From NCBI GenBank assembly GCA_002317355.1, contig DCJC01000008.1, positions 1 to 15,395 on the forward strand: a stretch of DNA of 15,395 nt. Direction: 5' to 3'. The DNA comes from Prevotellaceae bacterium UBA1710 (lineage in GTDB: Bacteria; Bacteroidota; Bacteroidia; Bacteroidales; Bacteroidaceae). The first letter of the stretch is position 1; the number at the start of each line of letters is the position of its first letter. The position numbers were made by a program, and so were the translations under genes. Shown here piece by piece: positions 1 to 6,521 of this stretch. The notes under the pieces were generated by a model. That model was not told the origin of the DNA, searched no databases, and saw only the letters and a program-made list of their open reading frames with translations.

Positions 1-149
1 AGAGTAGTTATATAGTGGTTATAGGATTATATATAGTAATTATTATATCTATATAATTGTATTATAATATTTTACGTTTATTATATAATAATATAACCTA
101 TAATAATATACTATACAATCATCATTCGTACATTAGAATATCTGGGGGG

Positions 150-194
150 TACCTACCAAAAAAATGGTAGGTAGATAGGTAGATTGGTAGGTAC
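150..194. repeat. Inverted repeat with two alternative right arms
   Basis: tacctacca (150-158) pairs perfectly with tggtaggta (165-173) across a six-A loop. The same left arm can also pair with tggtaggtac (185-194), extending to 10 bp by starting at 149. Two alternative partners for one arm are therefore present. No U-tract follows on either strand, so it is not a classical terminator. Function unknown. Confidence 0.6.
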
Positions 195-271
195 TGGGTG
201 ATGGGTGTTAGGTGATGGGTGTTGGCGGTTTGTATATCCTCCGTCTCACCTCCTATTCTACTCCGTTTCTA

Positions 272-326
272 TTCCTATTTGGTTCCTATATGATTCCTAT
301 ATGGTTCCCATGTAGTTCCCATGTAA
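272..326. repeat. 11-bp degenerate tandem array, five units
   Basis: Five consecutive 11-bp units start at 272, 283, 294, 305 and 316. They read ttcctatttgg, ttcctatatga, ttcctatatgg, ttcccatgtag and ttcccatgtaa. The period is exact while the sequence drifts gradually from TTCCTAT to TTCCCAT, which fits stepwise duplication followed by divergence. Not coding as far as I can see. Confidence 0.85.
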
Positions 327-411
327 ACTCGATGAACCTCCCATTCTACATAGGAGATTGGGCGGCCTATCAAGGGAACAGCATTAGTCTTGGAAAGGAG
401 TTAATGTTTCT

Positions 412-1482
412 TTACCTACGGAATTCTGTAGGTGTGCGTCCTTCCTGATTCTTGAAGAACTTGCAGAAAAGAGTCTGGGAAGAGAAACCAAGTCTGTCAG
501 ATACCTCCTGAATGGTAAGGCGGGAGTTACCCAACAGAATCTTTGCCTCATTGATGATATAGTCTGCTATGACCTGCTTTGGTGACTTGCCTACAGTCTT
601 GTCAGTTACCTGAGAGAGATACCTCGCCGTTATGTTGAGTTTATCGGCATAGAAGGCAACTCCATGCTCCTGCTGATAATTTTCTGCTACCAAGCTCATC
701 ATCTCGTTGTAGATGTCATTTGCACGAAGACTCTGCTTCTCGTTGCTGACGGCATAGACAACTCGGCTATGCACGTATTCGTGGGCATTCTTGACTGCAA
801 GAGGTATGTTGTCACCCATTCCAAGTCGTGTGGTAATGGCAGTAGATAGAGCTCCACCAACACCATGCTTTCTCCATCCCTCGGTGTTGTAGGATGTGAA
901 GAAATGACCTTTTCCTTCGCCATAGAGTAGGGCAGTGAGTCTTCCTTCAGCCAACTCACCTCCACGTATCATTATCCATTCAGCACCAAGACTGTTTAGT
1001 TCCTGAGCCGCTTTTATCATATCATCATTGGATGTGATGCTTCTGCCCAGCATCTTCTCAGCCTCATTGCATCTGAGCATGAGAAGTGTAGATTCTGGAA
1101 TGAGATAGGTCATGATTGCTTGTATTGACTCATCATCAATGAGTTGGGTGCCGTCAGAAGCAAAGATACCAGGGGCACACACTATCTTTCTGCAACCAAT
1201 TATTTCGTCACGAAGAGCCTTGATGGTATGAGGATGCTGGATAAGTCCAATCTTGATAGCCTTTGGATGAGCCATCTCCATTATTGTTCTTGCCTGATCG
1301 ACAATGACATCCTTATGAAGCATGTGCCATTTCATCGTGTTGTTATGGTTGAGAGCCATACAGGTGATAACGGTCATGGCATCTCCACCAAGATCAGTAA
1401 TTGTCTTGATGTCTGCCTGTATTCCTGACGAGCCAATGCCGTCAGAACCAGATATTGCCAGTATGGGATATATTGTCTTCAT
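412..1482 (-). CDS. ThiD-like pseudokinase fused to AraC-family DNA-binding domain
   Basis: A 356-residue one-component regulator. Residues 1-240 resemble the HMP/HMP-P kinase (ThiD/PdxK, ribokinase-like) fold: GSDGIGSSGIQAD at 11-24 corresponds to GSDSGGGAGIQAD of ThiD. Residues ~258-356 are an AraC/XylS domain with two helix-turn-helix units (~276-298 and ~323-345) and the usual ending (GRTPTEFRR). Kinase motifs are eroded: the GTGC anion-hole/catalytic motif reads G-V-G-G (207-210), so the catalytic Cys is Gly, and the DPVM motif reads A-P-G-I (103-106). I infer a ligand-sensing rather than phosphorylating domain; the ligand, perhaps an HMP or vitamin B6 vitamer, is not shown. I chose the start at 1482 because the protein homology begins there and a promoter ends just upstream; a longer frame to 1563 would cover the promoter. 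Confidence 0.85.
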   Translation of the reverse strand: MKTIYPILAISGSDGIGSSGIQADIKTITDLGGDAMTVITCMALNHNNTMKWHMLHKDVIVDQARTIMEMAHPKAIKIGLIQHPHTIKALRDEIIGCRKIVCAPGIFASDGTQLIDDESIQAIMTYLIPESTLLMLRCNEAEKMLGRSITSNDDMIKAAQELNSLGAEWIMIRGGELAEGRLTALLYGEGKGHFFTSYNTEGWRKHGVGGALSTAITTRLGMGDNIPLAVKNAHEYVHSRVVYAVSNEKQSLRANDIYNEMMSLVAENYQQEHGVAFYADKLNITARYLSQVTDKTVGKSPKQVIADYIINEAKILLGNSRLTIQEVSDRLGFSSQTLFCKFFKNQEGRTPTEFRR

Positions 1483-1490
1483 AACTTCTG

Positions 1491-1522
1491 CAAAGGTATA
1501 AAATATTACTGATTTTACCAAA
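1491..1522 (-). promoter_or_regulatory. Bacteroidota-type promoter of the ThiD-AraC gene
   Basis: On the minus strand TTTG (1519-1522), a 20-nt spacer and TAccTTTG (1491-1498) match the -33/-7 consensus. Transcription should begin about 4-7 nt beyond the final G, only a few bases before the ATG at 1482, giving a nearly leaderless mRNA. Confidence 0.7.
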
Positions 1523-1682
1523 TGAGAGTTCAGATTTGACAATAAAATTATACAATAATGCATAAAACCTGCATAAAGGGATGGATTTCCTTTGGATATT
1601 CAGGATTATTCATTACTTTTTGTAATCAAAATGGAATAAAAGTGGGTAGTATCAATATAAGTCATTCCAAGAATGAAAAGCG

Positions 1683-1878
1683 ATACAATTAATAATGTGA
1701 GTTAGACGAATTCAGAACTGCTTATTTTTGAGTAAGATAAGTTGCTTTCGCGAATTAGAAAAACAAAAGAAAACCTTGTAATACAAAAGAAAACAATTGT
1801 TTTATATGGTTTTTATCTGTTTTATTCTGTTTTTTTAGAGGGCGAAAGCAATTTGTTGAACTCACGTTAAATACAATT
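1683..1878. mobile_element. Candidate MITE-like element with 8-bp target duplication
   Basis: The body at 1691-1870 is flanked by perfect direct repeats atacaatt (1683-1690 and 1871-1878). Near its ends lie imperfect inverted repeats: taatgtgagttagac (1693-1707) against the complement of gttgaactcacgtta (1855-1869), 12 of 15 matching with an unbroken gtgagtt. Inside is a 110-bp imperfect palindrome (1742-1851) centred at 1796/1797; I count about 39 of 55 paired positions, with outer arms ttgctttcgc / gcgaaagcaa perfect. There is no transposase frame. This is the architecture of a non-autonomous element; the parent family is not identified. The alternative is a chance arrangement in AT-rich DNA plus a regulatory hairpin. 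Confidence 0.5.
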
Positions 1879-1900
1879 TTTCCCGTCTTTCCACCGAAGC

Positions 1901-1944
1901 AGCTCCAATTTAAGTCCAATTCAGCTCCAATTCAGCTCCAATTC
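1901..1944. repeat. 11-bp tandem array, four units
   Basis: Four 11-bp units: agctccaattt, aagtccaattc, agctccaattc, agctccaattc. The last two are identical. The array starts 22 bp after the right flank of the MITE-like element and ends about 125 bp before the cyclophilin -7 element. Unrelated in sequence to the array at 272-326 but with the same period. Confidence 0.85.
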
Positions 1945-2069
1945 CCGATTGGTATTCAATTGAAGTTATATTGTACTTGGAAGGCTATTCAAAGCTTGTA
2001 TTTTCGTCTATTACATGTAAAATATTGAAAAACTTACGGCTTTTTGTTCTATAATTAAATAAAAAGTGT

Positions 2070-2077
2070 TATCTTTG
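2070..2077 (+). promoter_or_regulatory. -7 promoter element for the cyclophilin gene
   Basis: TAtcTTTG matches the Bacteroidota -7 consensus. The nearest TTTG (2043-2046) lies 23 nt upstream, a little further than the usual 19-21, so the -33 assignment is weak. The predicted leader is about 28 nt and has no Shine-Dalgarno sequence. Confidence 0.65.
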
Positions 2078-2109
2078 CATTGTAATCATATAAAACAACA
2101 AGAATATAA

Positions 2110-2853
2110 ATGGCAAGAATTAAAATAACAACATCTGAGGGCGAGATTATCGTTCGCCTTTATGACGAGACTCCAAAGCATCGTGATAACTTCCTTAAGC
2201 TTGTAAAGGAAGGATATTATAATGGTACACTCTTTCATCGTGTAATCAAGGATTTCATGATTCAGGGTGGTGATCCAAACAGTAAGGATGCTCCTGCTGA
2301 TAAGATGCTCGGAACTGGTGGCCCTGGCTATACCGTTCCTGCTGAGTTTGTTTATCCTCAACTATTCCACAAGCGTGGTGCACTCTCTGCTGCTCGTCAG
2401 GGTGATGAGGTGAACCCAAACCGTGAGAGTAGTGGTTCTCAGTTCTATATTGTTTGGGGAAAGACCTACAAGGCTCAGGAACTCAAGCAGATGGAGCGTC
2501 AGATGGCTATGCAGCAGGAACAGGCAGTATTCAATAAGCTTGTAGCTGAGAATCGTGCCAAGATAATGGATCTTCGTCGTAATAGAGATCAGGCTGGATT
2601 GCAGGAACTTCAGGATGAACTGATTGCTCAGACAAAGGCTACTTGCCTTGAGATGCCAAAGCCTACATTCACAGAAGAGCAGGTTGAGGCTTACACAACC
2701 GTTGGTGGTACACCTTTCCTCGACAATCAATATACCGTGTTCGGTGAGGTGGAAAGTGGTCTTGAAGTAGTGGAGAAGATTCAGAATACAACTACAGGTG
2801 TTGCTGACCGTCCAAAGGAAGACATCAGCATGACCATGGAGGTTTTGGAATAG
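2110..2853 (+). CDS. Cytoplasmic cyclophilin-type peptidyl-prolyl isomerase with helical insert
   Basis: A 247-residue protein that should catalyse cis-trans isomerisation of X-Pro bonds in protein folding. Hallmark motifs are clear: FHRVIKDFMIQGGD at 42-55 (catalytic Arg44), GSQFYI at 109-114 and FLDNQYTVFGEV at 203-214, where the cyclosporin-contact Trp of human CypA is Phe and the His is Tyr, as is common in bacterial forms. There is no signal peptide, so it is cytoplasmic. Unusually, about 80 charged, Gln/Glu/Arg-rich, probably helical residues (~118-197) are inserted between the last two core motifs; a plain bacterial cyclophilin is nearer 160-190 residues. It has its own promoter and is separated from the next operon by 364 bp, so it is probably monocistronic. 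Confidence 0.93.
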   Translation: MARIKITTSEGEIIVRLYDETPKHRDNFLKLVKEGYYNGTLFHRVIKDFMIQGGDPNSKDAPADKMLGTGGPGYTVPAEFVYPQLFHKRGALSAARQGDEVNPNRESSGSQFYIVWGKTYKAQELKQMERQMAMQQEQAVFNKLVAENRAKIMDLRRNRDQAGLQELQDELIAQTKATCLEMPKPTFTEEQVEAYTTVGGTPFLDNQYTVFGEVESGLEVVEKIQNTTTGVADRPKEDISMTMEVLE

Positions 2854-2862
2854 TAATAGTAA

Positions 2863-2931
2863 TTTACTATTTGACGATTTACTATTTACTATTTGACAAT
2901 TTACTATTTACTATTTATTTACTATTTCACG
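2863..2931. repeat. Left 22-bp tandem array (TTTACTAT-rich)
   Basis: Two 22-bp units at 2869-2890 and 2891-2912 differ at one position (ATTTGACG versus ATTTGACA at the unit start). Partial units lie on both sides. The core ttactat occurs six times in 2863-2931 and once more near 2945. Each unit contains two TTTACTAT-type half-units, so the underlying step is a duplicated ~11 bp. Confidence 0.8.
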
Positions 2932-2978
2932 TTCGCAATGTGCATTTACTATTTGTTGATGCTCCTAAGGATTGACGA

Positions 2979-3065
2979 AAATAGTAAATTTATAAAAATA
3001 GTACATAAATAGTAAATAGTACATAGTTAAATAGTAAATAGTACATAGTTAAATAGTAAATATAG
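2979..3065. repeat. Right 22-bp tandem array, inverted relative to the left one
   Basis: Two identical 22-bp units at 3007-3028 and 3029-3050 begin AAATAGTAAATAGTACATAG, followed by a partial third unit to 3065 and preceded by a degenerate one. Its atagtaa core is the reverse complement of the ttactat core of the left array, so the two could pair over about 40 bp with a central unique segment. Confidence 0.8.
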
Positions 3066-3126
3066 AATTGGAAGATTGCATAATGTTAAATAATGCTTAA
3101 TATGTCTTTCATTCTACTTTTTTTAT

Positions 3127-3134
3127 TATCTTTG
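3127..3134 (+). promoter_or_regulatory. -7 promoter element for the DUF4468-porin operon
   Basis: TAtcTTTG matches the consensus. No good TTTG lies at the usual distance upstream. A start near 3138-3141 would give a leader of about 80 nt before the ATG at 3218. Confidence 0.55.
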
Positions 3135-3217
3135 CACACAGATACTATCCTTTAGGCTGTGTTTTTGTCGAGGAGAGCGGTATCTGATGTGAAAAAAGAA
3201 AACGTACAATAATATAA

Positions 3218-3853
3218 ATGAAAAAGCTTACAGCATTCATATTTCTTCTTGCAATGACACTTTCTGTAAGTGCTCAGACGCAATGGGAGAAGCCTACTGA
3301 AGAGGAAACCCAGCGTTATGCTCTTTATGAGCGTAAGAAGGAAATACCTGCCAAGTACATGCAAGGTGGTGTGCCTGAGGTAGATGGCAAGGTGACTTGG
3401 ACAAAGACCTATAAGGTTGAAGGCAAGAGCGCTGAGGATATTTATAACAATGCCTTGGGATATTTCAGTGGTCTTGTAAAGAGTGGGAATCAGACTGACA
3501 AGTCTGCTTTGGCAGGTGTTAATCGTGCAGAGCATAAGATTCTTGTTCGTGCTCAGGAATGGCTCACTTTTGCTAAGAAAGCATTGTATCTTGACCAGAC
3601 AAAGATGAACTATGCGGTATCTGTTGAATGCTCAGATGGTGAATGTAAGGTTTTAATTACCAATATAAGCTATAGATACGAGGAAGGTCGTCCTTCTGAG
3701 ATGCACTATACAGCAGAGGATATGATTGCTGATAAGGTGGCATTCAACAAGAAGGGTAATGGCTTCACCAAAGGTGGCACAAAGAAGTTCCGCATGGCTA
3801 CTATTGATCGTATGGAGCAGATTCTCAATGATTTGGGTACTGCACTTAAATAA
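3218..3853 (+). CDS. Secreted DUF4468-like protein
   Basis: A 211-residue protein with a signal peptide (KK, hydrophobic core, VSA|Q near residue 19), so it is exported to the periplasm; no lipobox is visible. The middle part (~55-155) resembles the DUF4468 family common in Bacteroidales, with V-T-W-T-K-T-Y-K-V-E-G-K near the start, W115 in the centre and a Y-x-V-x-V-x-C-x-D-G-E-C-K-V strand pair near 132-145. The biochemical role of this family is unknown to me. It is the first gene of an operon; the small membrane protein begins 8 bp after its stop and the porin follows, which suggests an envelope role. The DUF assignment is by recall of sequence pattern. Confidence 0.8.
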   Translation: MKKLTAFIFLLAMTLSVSAQTQWEKPTEEETQRYALYERKKEIPAKYMQGGVPEVDGKVTWTKTYKVEGKSAEDIYNNALGYFSGLVKSGNQTDKSALAGVNRAEHKILVRAQEWLTFAKKALYLDQTKMNYAVSVECSDGECKVLITNISYRYEEGRPSEMHYTAEDMIADKVAFNKKGNGFTKGGTKKFRMATIDRMEQILNDLGTALK

Positions 3854-3861
3854 GGACTTTA

Positions 3862-4113
3862 ATGGAAGAAATAGATAACATCGCAGAAGAAGAGGTTGCA
3901 ATTGCTAAGCGACCTGAGCGTCATCACCGTAAGCCAGATGAAGGAAAAGGAGTGCTCTTTATCCTCCGTCAGGTATTCAACGTACTGTTCATGGTAGTTG
4001 GAGTGATTGGTGCATACTTATACTTCAAGGGCAATGATGCAATGGGAATAGTAGTATTCGTTATTGCTATGGCTTTCAAAATGGCAGAATGTGCCTTGCG
4101 AATAAAGAAATAG
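3862..4113 (+). CDS. Small membrane protein with two predicted helices
   Basis: 83 residues. An acidic then basic, His/Arg-rich N-terminal tail (1-30) precedes two hydrophobic segments (~31-54 and ~60-78) and a basic end (RIKK), which suggests an inner-membrane hairpin with both ends in the cytoplasm. It is sandwiched between the DUF4468 gene (8-bp gap) and the porin (14-bp gap), so it is co-transcribed with them. AAGGA six bases before the ATG is one of the few Shine-Dalgarno-like sequences in the window. I do not recognise a named family; a role in assembly or metabolism of its envelope neighbours would be a guess. Confidence 0.75.
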   Translation: MEEIDNIAEEEVAIAKRPERHHRKPDEGKGVLFILRQVFNVLFMVVGVIGAYLYFKGNDAMGIVVFVIAMAFKMAECALRIKK

Positions 4114-4127
4114 ATAGAAACTTATTG

Positions 4128-6485
4128 ATGAAGAGATTTCTCTCAATCATAATAATCAGTGTGGTGGCATTGACTTTTGCCCAAGCCCAGAATACACTTC
4201 AGGACATGGACAATGACCAGTTTGATGCTCGATCCAATACATTCAACCCGAATTCCCATTCAAAGGGTAAGCAGAAGGAAGAAAAGGCAATAGAGCCACG
4301 TGGCATGTATGTCTGGACTATCAATCCTTTGTTTGGTGATCGCATCCCTGTGCAGAAGGATACGCTTCAGCACCTCTTTATGAACACAGTATTCACTACT
4401 GGTAAGTATGGAGAATACAATACAACGGGAAACCTTGGTGCTCCTCGTTTGAATCGTATCTTTATGGATCGTGACAAGAGCTCATCATTTGCATTCACTG
4501 ATCCACTCTCGTTCTTTCTCACACCAATAGGTGACCTTCGTTTTACCAATACTCTCTCGCCAATCACGAGTCTTAACTTCTACTCATGTGGTGACAGAAC
4601 TGACGGAGAAGACTATTTCAAGGCATTGTTTGCCTCAAATGTGAATAAAAGACTTGGCTTCGGTATGAAGTTCAATTATATGTATGGTCGTGGCTATTAT
4701 CAGGCACAATCTACAGCCTTGTTTGACTATACATTCTGGCTCTCATACATTGGAGAACGCTATCAGGCTCATTTTGCTTTCTCTACTGACCATCTCAAGG
4801 TAACTGAAAATGGTGGTTTGGAAGATGATAGGTATCATCCTGAACAGTTTACTCATTTGCCAAGCACCTCGGAAATGAATATGCATTTGCATTCCAACTG
4901 GAACAAGAATAATGCATTGCATTTCTTCCTGACACATAGATATAATGTGGGTTTCTACCGCAAGGTGCCTATGACTCAACAGGAGATAGAGGCAAAGAAA
5001 TTCGCGATGGCTTCACGTAAGGAGGCTGAAGATCGCGGGAAAAAGGAAAATGGTGACGTTGACAGCAAAGGACGTCCTAATAAGGCTCTTTCTGGTCGCC
5101 CAACAGATGCTAAGGTAGAAGGTGACCTGCCTACTGACTCTGCATCCATTGCTCTCTCTGAGCGTATCAGTGTGGATAGTCAGGCAAAGGCTGATTCACT
5201 TCTTGCCTCAAAGAAGAAAGAGGCTGAAGATACATCATGGTTGAAGAATGAACTTGTACCTGTGACCAGTTTCATTCATACCGTGAGCTTGGATAAGTAC
5301 TCGCGTGAGTATATAGCATATCAGACTCCAAATAATTATTATTCTTTTTCTCAGGCTTTTAAGACTAAAGATGGGGAGGATATGATTTTGGGAGACTCAA
5401 TCAATGATCTGACAGATCACATTGCGCTGAAGAATACATTTGCTATTGCGATGCTTGAGGGTTTCAACAAGTATGTACCAACAGGTTTGAAGGCATATAT
5501 CACTAATAACTATAGTAGATATGAGTTGCCTGATACCTTCTATCGTGCAACTTCATATAATGAGACTACTCTTCATGTAGGTGGACAGTTGACAAGGACT
5601 CTTGGTTCTATCTTCCACTATGATATCAGAGGACAAGTGTGTGTCTTTGACTATAAGGAGAATTCTGGGAAGTTGGGTGATCTCACCTTCGATGGAACAG
5701 CAGACGTGAATATTCCATTATTTGGAGATACTATTCGTCTTGATCTCAATGGTTTCTACCATTCGGAGGCTCCAGACTTCTACATGAGGCATTATCACAG
5801 TAGGCATTACTGGTGGGATAATGATGGCTTCAGTAAGCAGAAGCATACCCATTTCGGAGGTGCTATCTCTTATCCAAAGACCAAGACAAGTCTGCGTGTA
5901 GGTGTTGACTATATAAGTAATTACACCTATCTCATGGCATGGCATGATAATCGCGCAGCAGGTGAAGGTCAGCAAAATACAGGGGTACAGATAAATCATA
6001 GGGCTGATGTTGGTCAGCTGGATGAAGATATCAAGGTGGTCACAGCAGAACTCTCACAGAACTTCATTGCTGGTCCACTCAACTGGGAGAACCGCGTTAC
6101 ATATCAGTATAGTAGCAATACGAAGGAACTTCCTTTGCCAAAGCTGAATGTATGGAGTAACCTCTATCTTGACTTTAAGATAGCAAAGGTACTAAAGTGC
6201 CATTTTGGAGCACAGGCAGCATATTTTACAAGATACTATGCGCCAGAGTATGTTCCAGGTTTGTCACAGTTTGCTATTCAGCAGAATGAGAGCGTAAGGA
6301 CAAAGATGGGCAACTATCCATTCGTGGATGTATATGCCAACTTCGTGCTCAAGGGCTGTCGCTTCTTTGTGATGATGAGCCACGTGAATGCTGGTCAGGG
6401 AAACAGAATGTATTTCACTGTACCACACTATCCGATGAACGAAAGAGTCTTCCGTCTCGGTATTTCATGGAATTTTTATAATTAA
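4128..6485 (+). CDS. Putative outer-membrane porin (Porin_10-like)
   Basis: 785 residues counted from the ATG at 4128, where a clear signal peptide begins (MKRFLSIIIISVVALTFAQA|Q). An earlier in-frame ATG at 4089 overlaps the upstream gene and lacks signal-peptide character. After the signal the protein is rich in alternating aromatic/polar stretches and Asn/Tyr turns, as in a beta barrel, and ends FRLGISWNFYN, an aromatic C-terminal strand like outer-membrane beta signals. It resembles the Bacteroidales putative porin family (Pfam Porin_10). A charged, Lys/Glu/Asp/Ser-rich segment at about residues 284-374 interrupts the barrel and is probably an exposed loop or plug-like insertion. Transported substrate unknown. 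Last gene of the DUF4468 operon; galM follows after 36 bp. Confidence 0.82.
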   Translation: MKRFLSIIIISVVALTFAQAQNTLQDMDNDQFDARSNTFNPNSHSKGKQKEEKAIEPRGMYVWTINPLFGDRIPVQKDTLQHLFMNTVFTTGKYGEYNTTGNLGAPRLNRIFMDRDKSSSFAFTDPLSFFLTPIGDLRFTNTLSPITSLNFYSCGDRTDGEDYFKALFASNVNKRLGFGMKFNYMYGRGYYQAQSTALFDYTFWLSYIGERYQAHFAFSTDHLKVTENGGLEDDRYHPEQFTHLPSTSEMNMHLHSNWNKNNALHFFLTHRYNVGFYRKVPMTQQEIEAKKFAMASRKEAEDRGKKENGDVDSKGRPNKALSGRPTDAKVEGDLPTDSASIALSERISVDSQAKADSLLASKKKEAEDTSWLKNELVPVTSFIHTVSLDKYSREYIAYQTPNNYYSFSQAFKTKDGEDMILGDSINDLTDHIALKNTFAIAMLEGFNKYVPTGLKAYITNNYSRYELPDTFYRATSYNETTLHVGGQLTRTLGSIFHYDIRGQVCVFDYKENSGKLGDLTFDGTADVNIPLFGDTIRLDLNGFYHSEAPDFYMRHYHSRHYWWDNDGFSKQKHTHFGGAISYPKTKTSLRVGVDYISNYTYLMAWHDNRAAGEGQQNTGVQINHRADVGQLDEDIKVVTAELSQNFIAGPLNWENRVTYQYSSNTKELPLPKLNVWSNLYLDFKIAKVLKCHFGAQAAYFTRYYAPEYVPGLSQFAIQQNESVRTKMGNYPFVDVYANFVLKGCRFFVMMSHVNAGQGNRMYFTVPHYPMNERVFRLGISWNFYN

Positions 6486-6521
6486 CATATTTATATTAAA
6501 CCTTTTAACAATAAACTTAAT

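Larger units (their letters stand above)
1..411. other. Gene-free, repeat-rich AT-biased region
   Basis: No convincing gene. The first ~130 bases are almost pure A/T with small palindromes. Then follow a hairpin (150-173), a 13-bp sequence ggtgatgggtgtt present twice (197-209, 211-223), and an 11-bp tandem array (272-326). An open frame at 212-448 runs through the repeats and has no protein-like composition, so I leave it out. The downstream end adjoins the 3' end of the minus-strand regulator gene. Confidence 0.6.
1483..2109. other. Divergent intergenic region, 627 bp
   Basis: Separates the minus-strand regulator from the plus-strand cyclophilin. It contains the regulator promoter (1491-1522), a 15-bp palindrome tcattc-caa-gaatga (1662-1676), a MITE-like insertion (1691-1870) with flanking 8-bp direct repeats, an 11-bp tandem array (1901-1944) and the cyclophilin promoter (2070-2077). 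No gene is visible. Confidence 0.7.
2854..3217. other. Intergenic region filled with 22-bp repeats in opposite orientations
   Basis: This 364-bp gap contains two separate 22-bp-period arrays, TTTACTAT-rich on the left and ATAGTAAA-rich on the right, then a short unique stretch and the promoter of the DUF4468 operon. I see no gene and no ordinary rho-independent terminator for the cyclophilin; the inverted arrays may form the 3' structure instead. Confidence 0.65.

Noticed and set aside
1..130. AT-rich start as a replication origin
   Set aside because: No DnaA boxes, no dnaA or dnaN and no iterons are seen; AT-richness alone is not enough.
212..448. A 78-codon plus-strand frame near the start
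   Set aside because: It covers simple repeats and the antisense of the AraC C-terminus; its composition is not protein-like and no promoter is visible.
1483..1563. Upstream extension of the ThiD-AraC protein
   Set aside because: The extra 27 residues are translated from the promoter (-33 and -7 elements) and lie before the conserved kinase-like N-terminus.
4089..4127. Earlier ATG for the porin gene
   Set aside because: It would overlap the upstream gene and put 13 charged residues before a clear signal peptide that begins at 4128.
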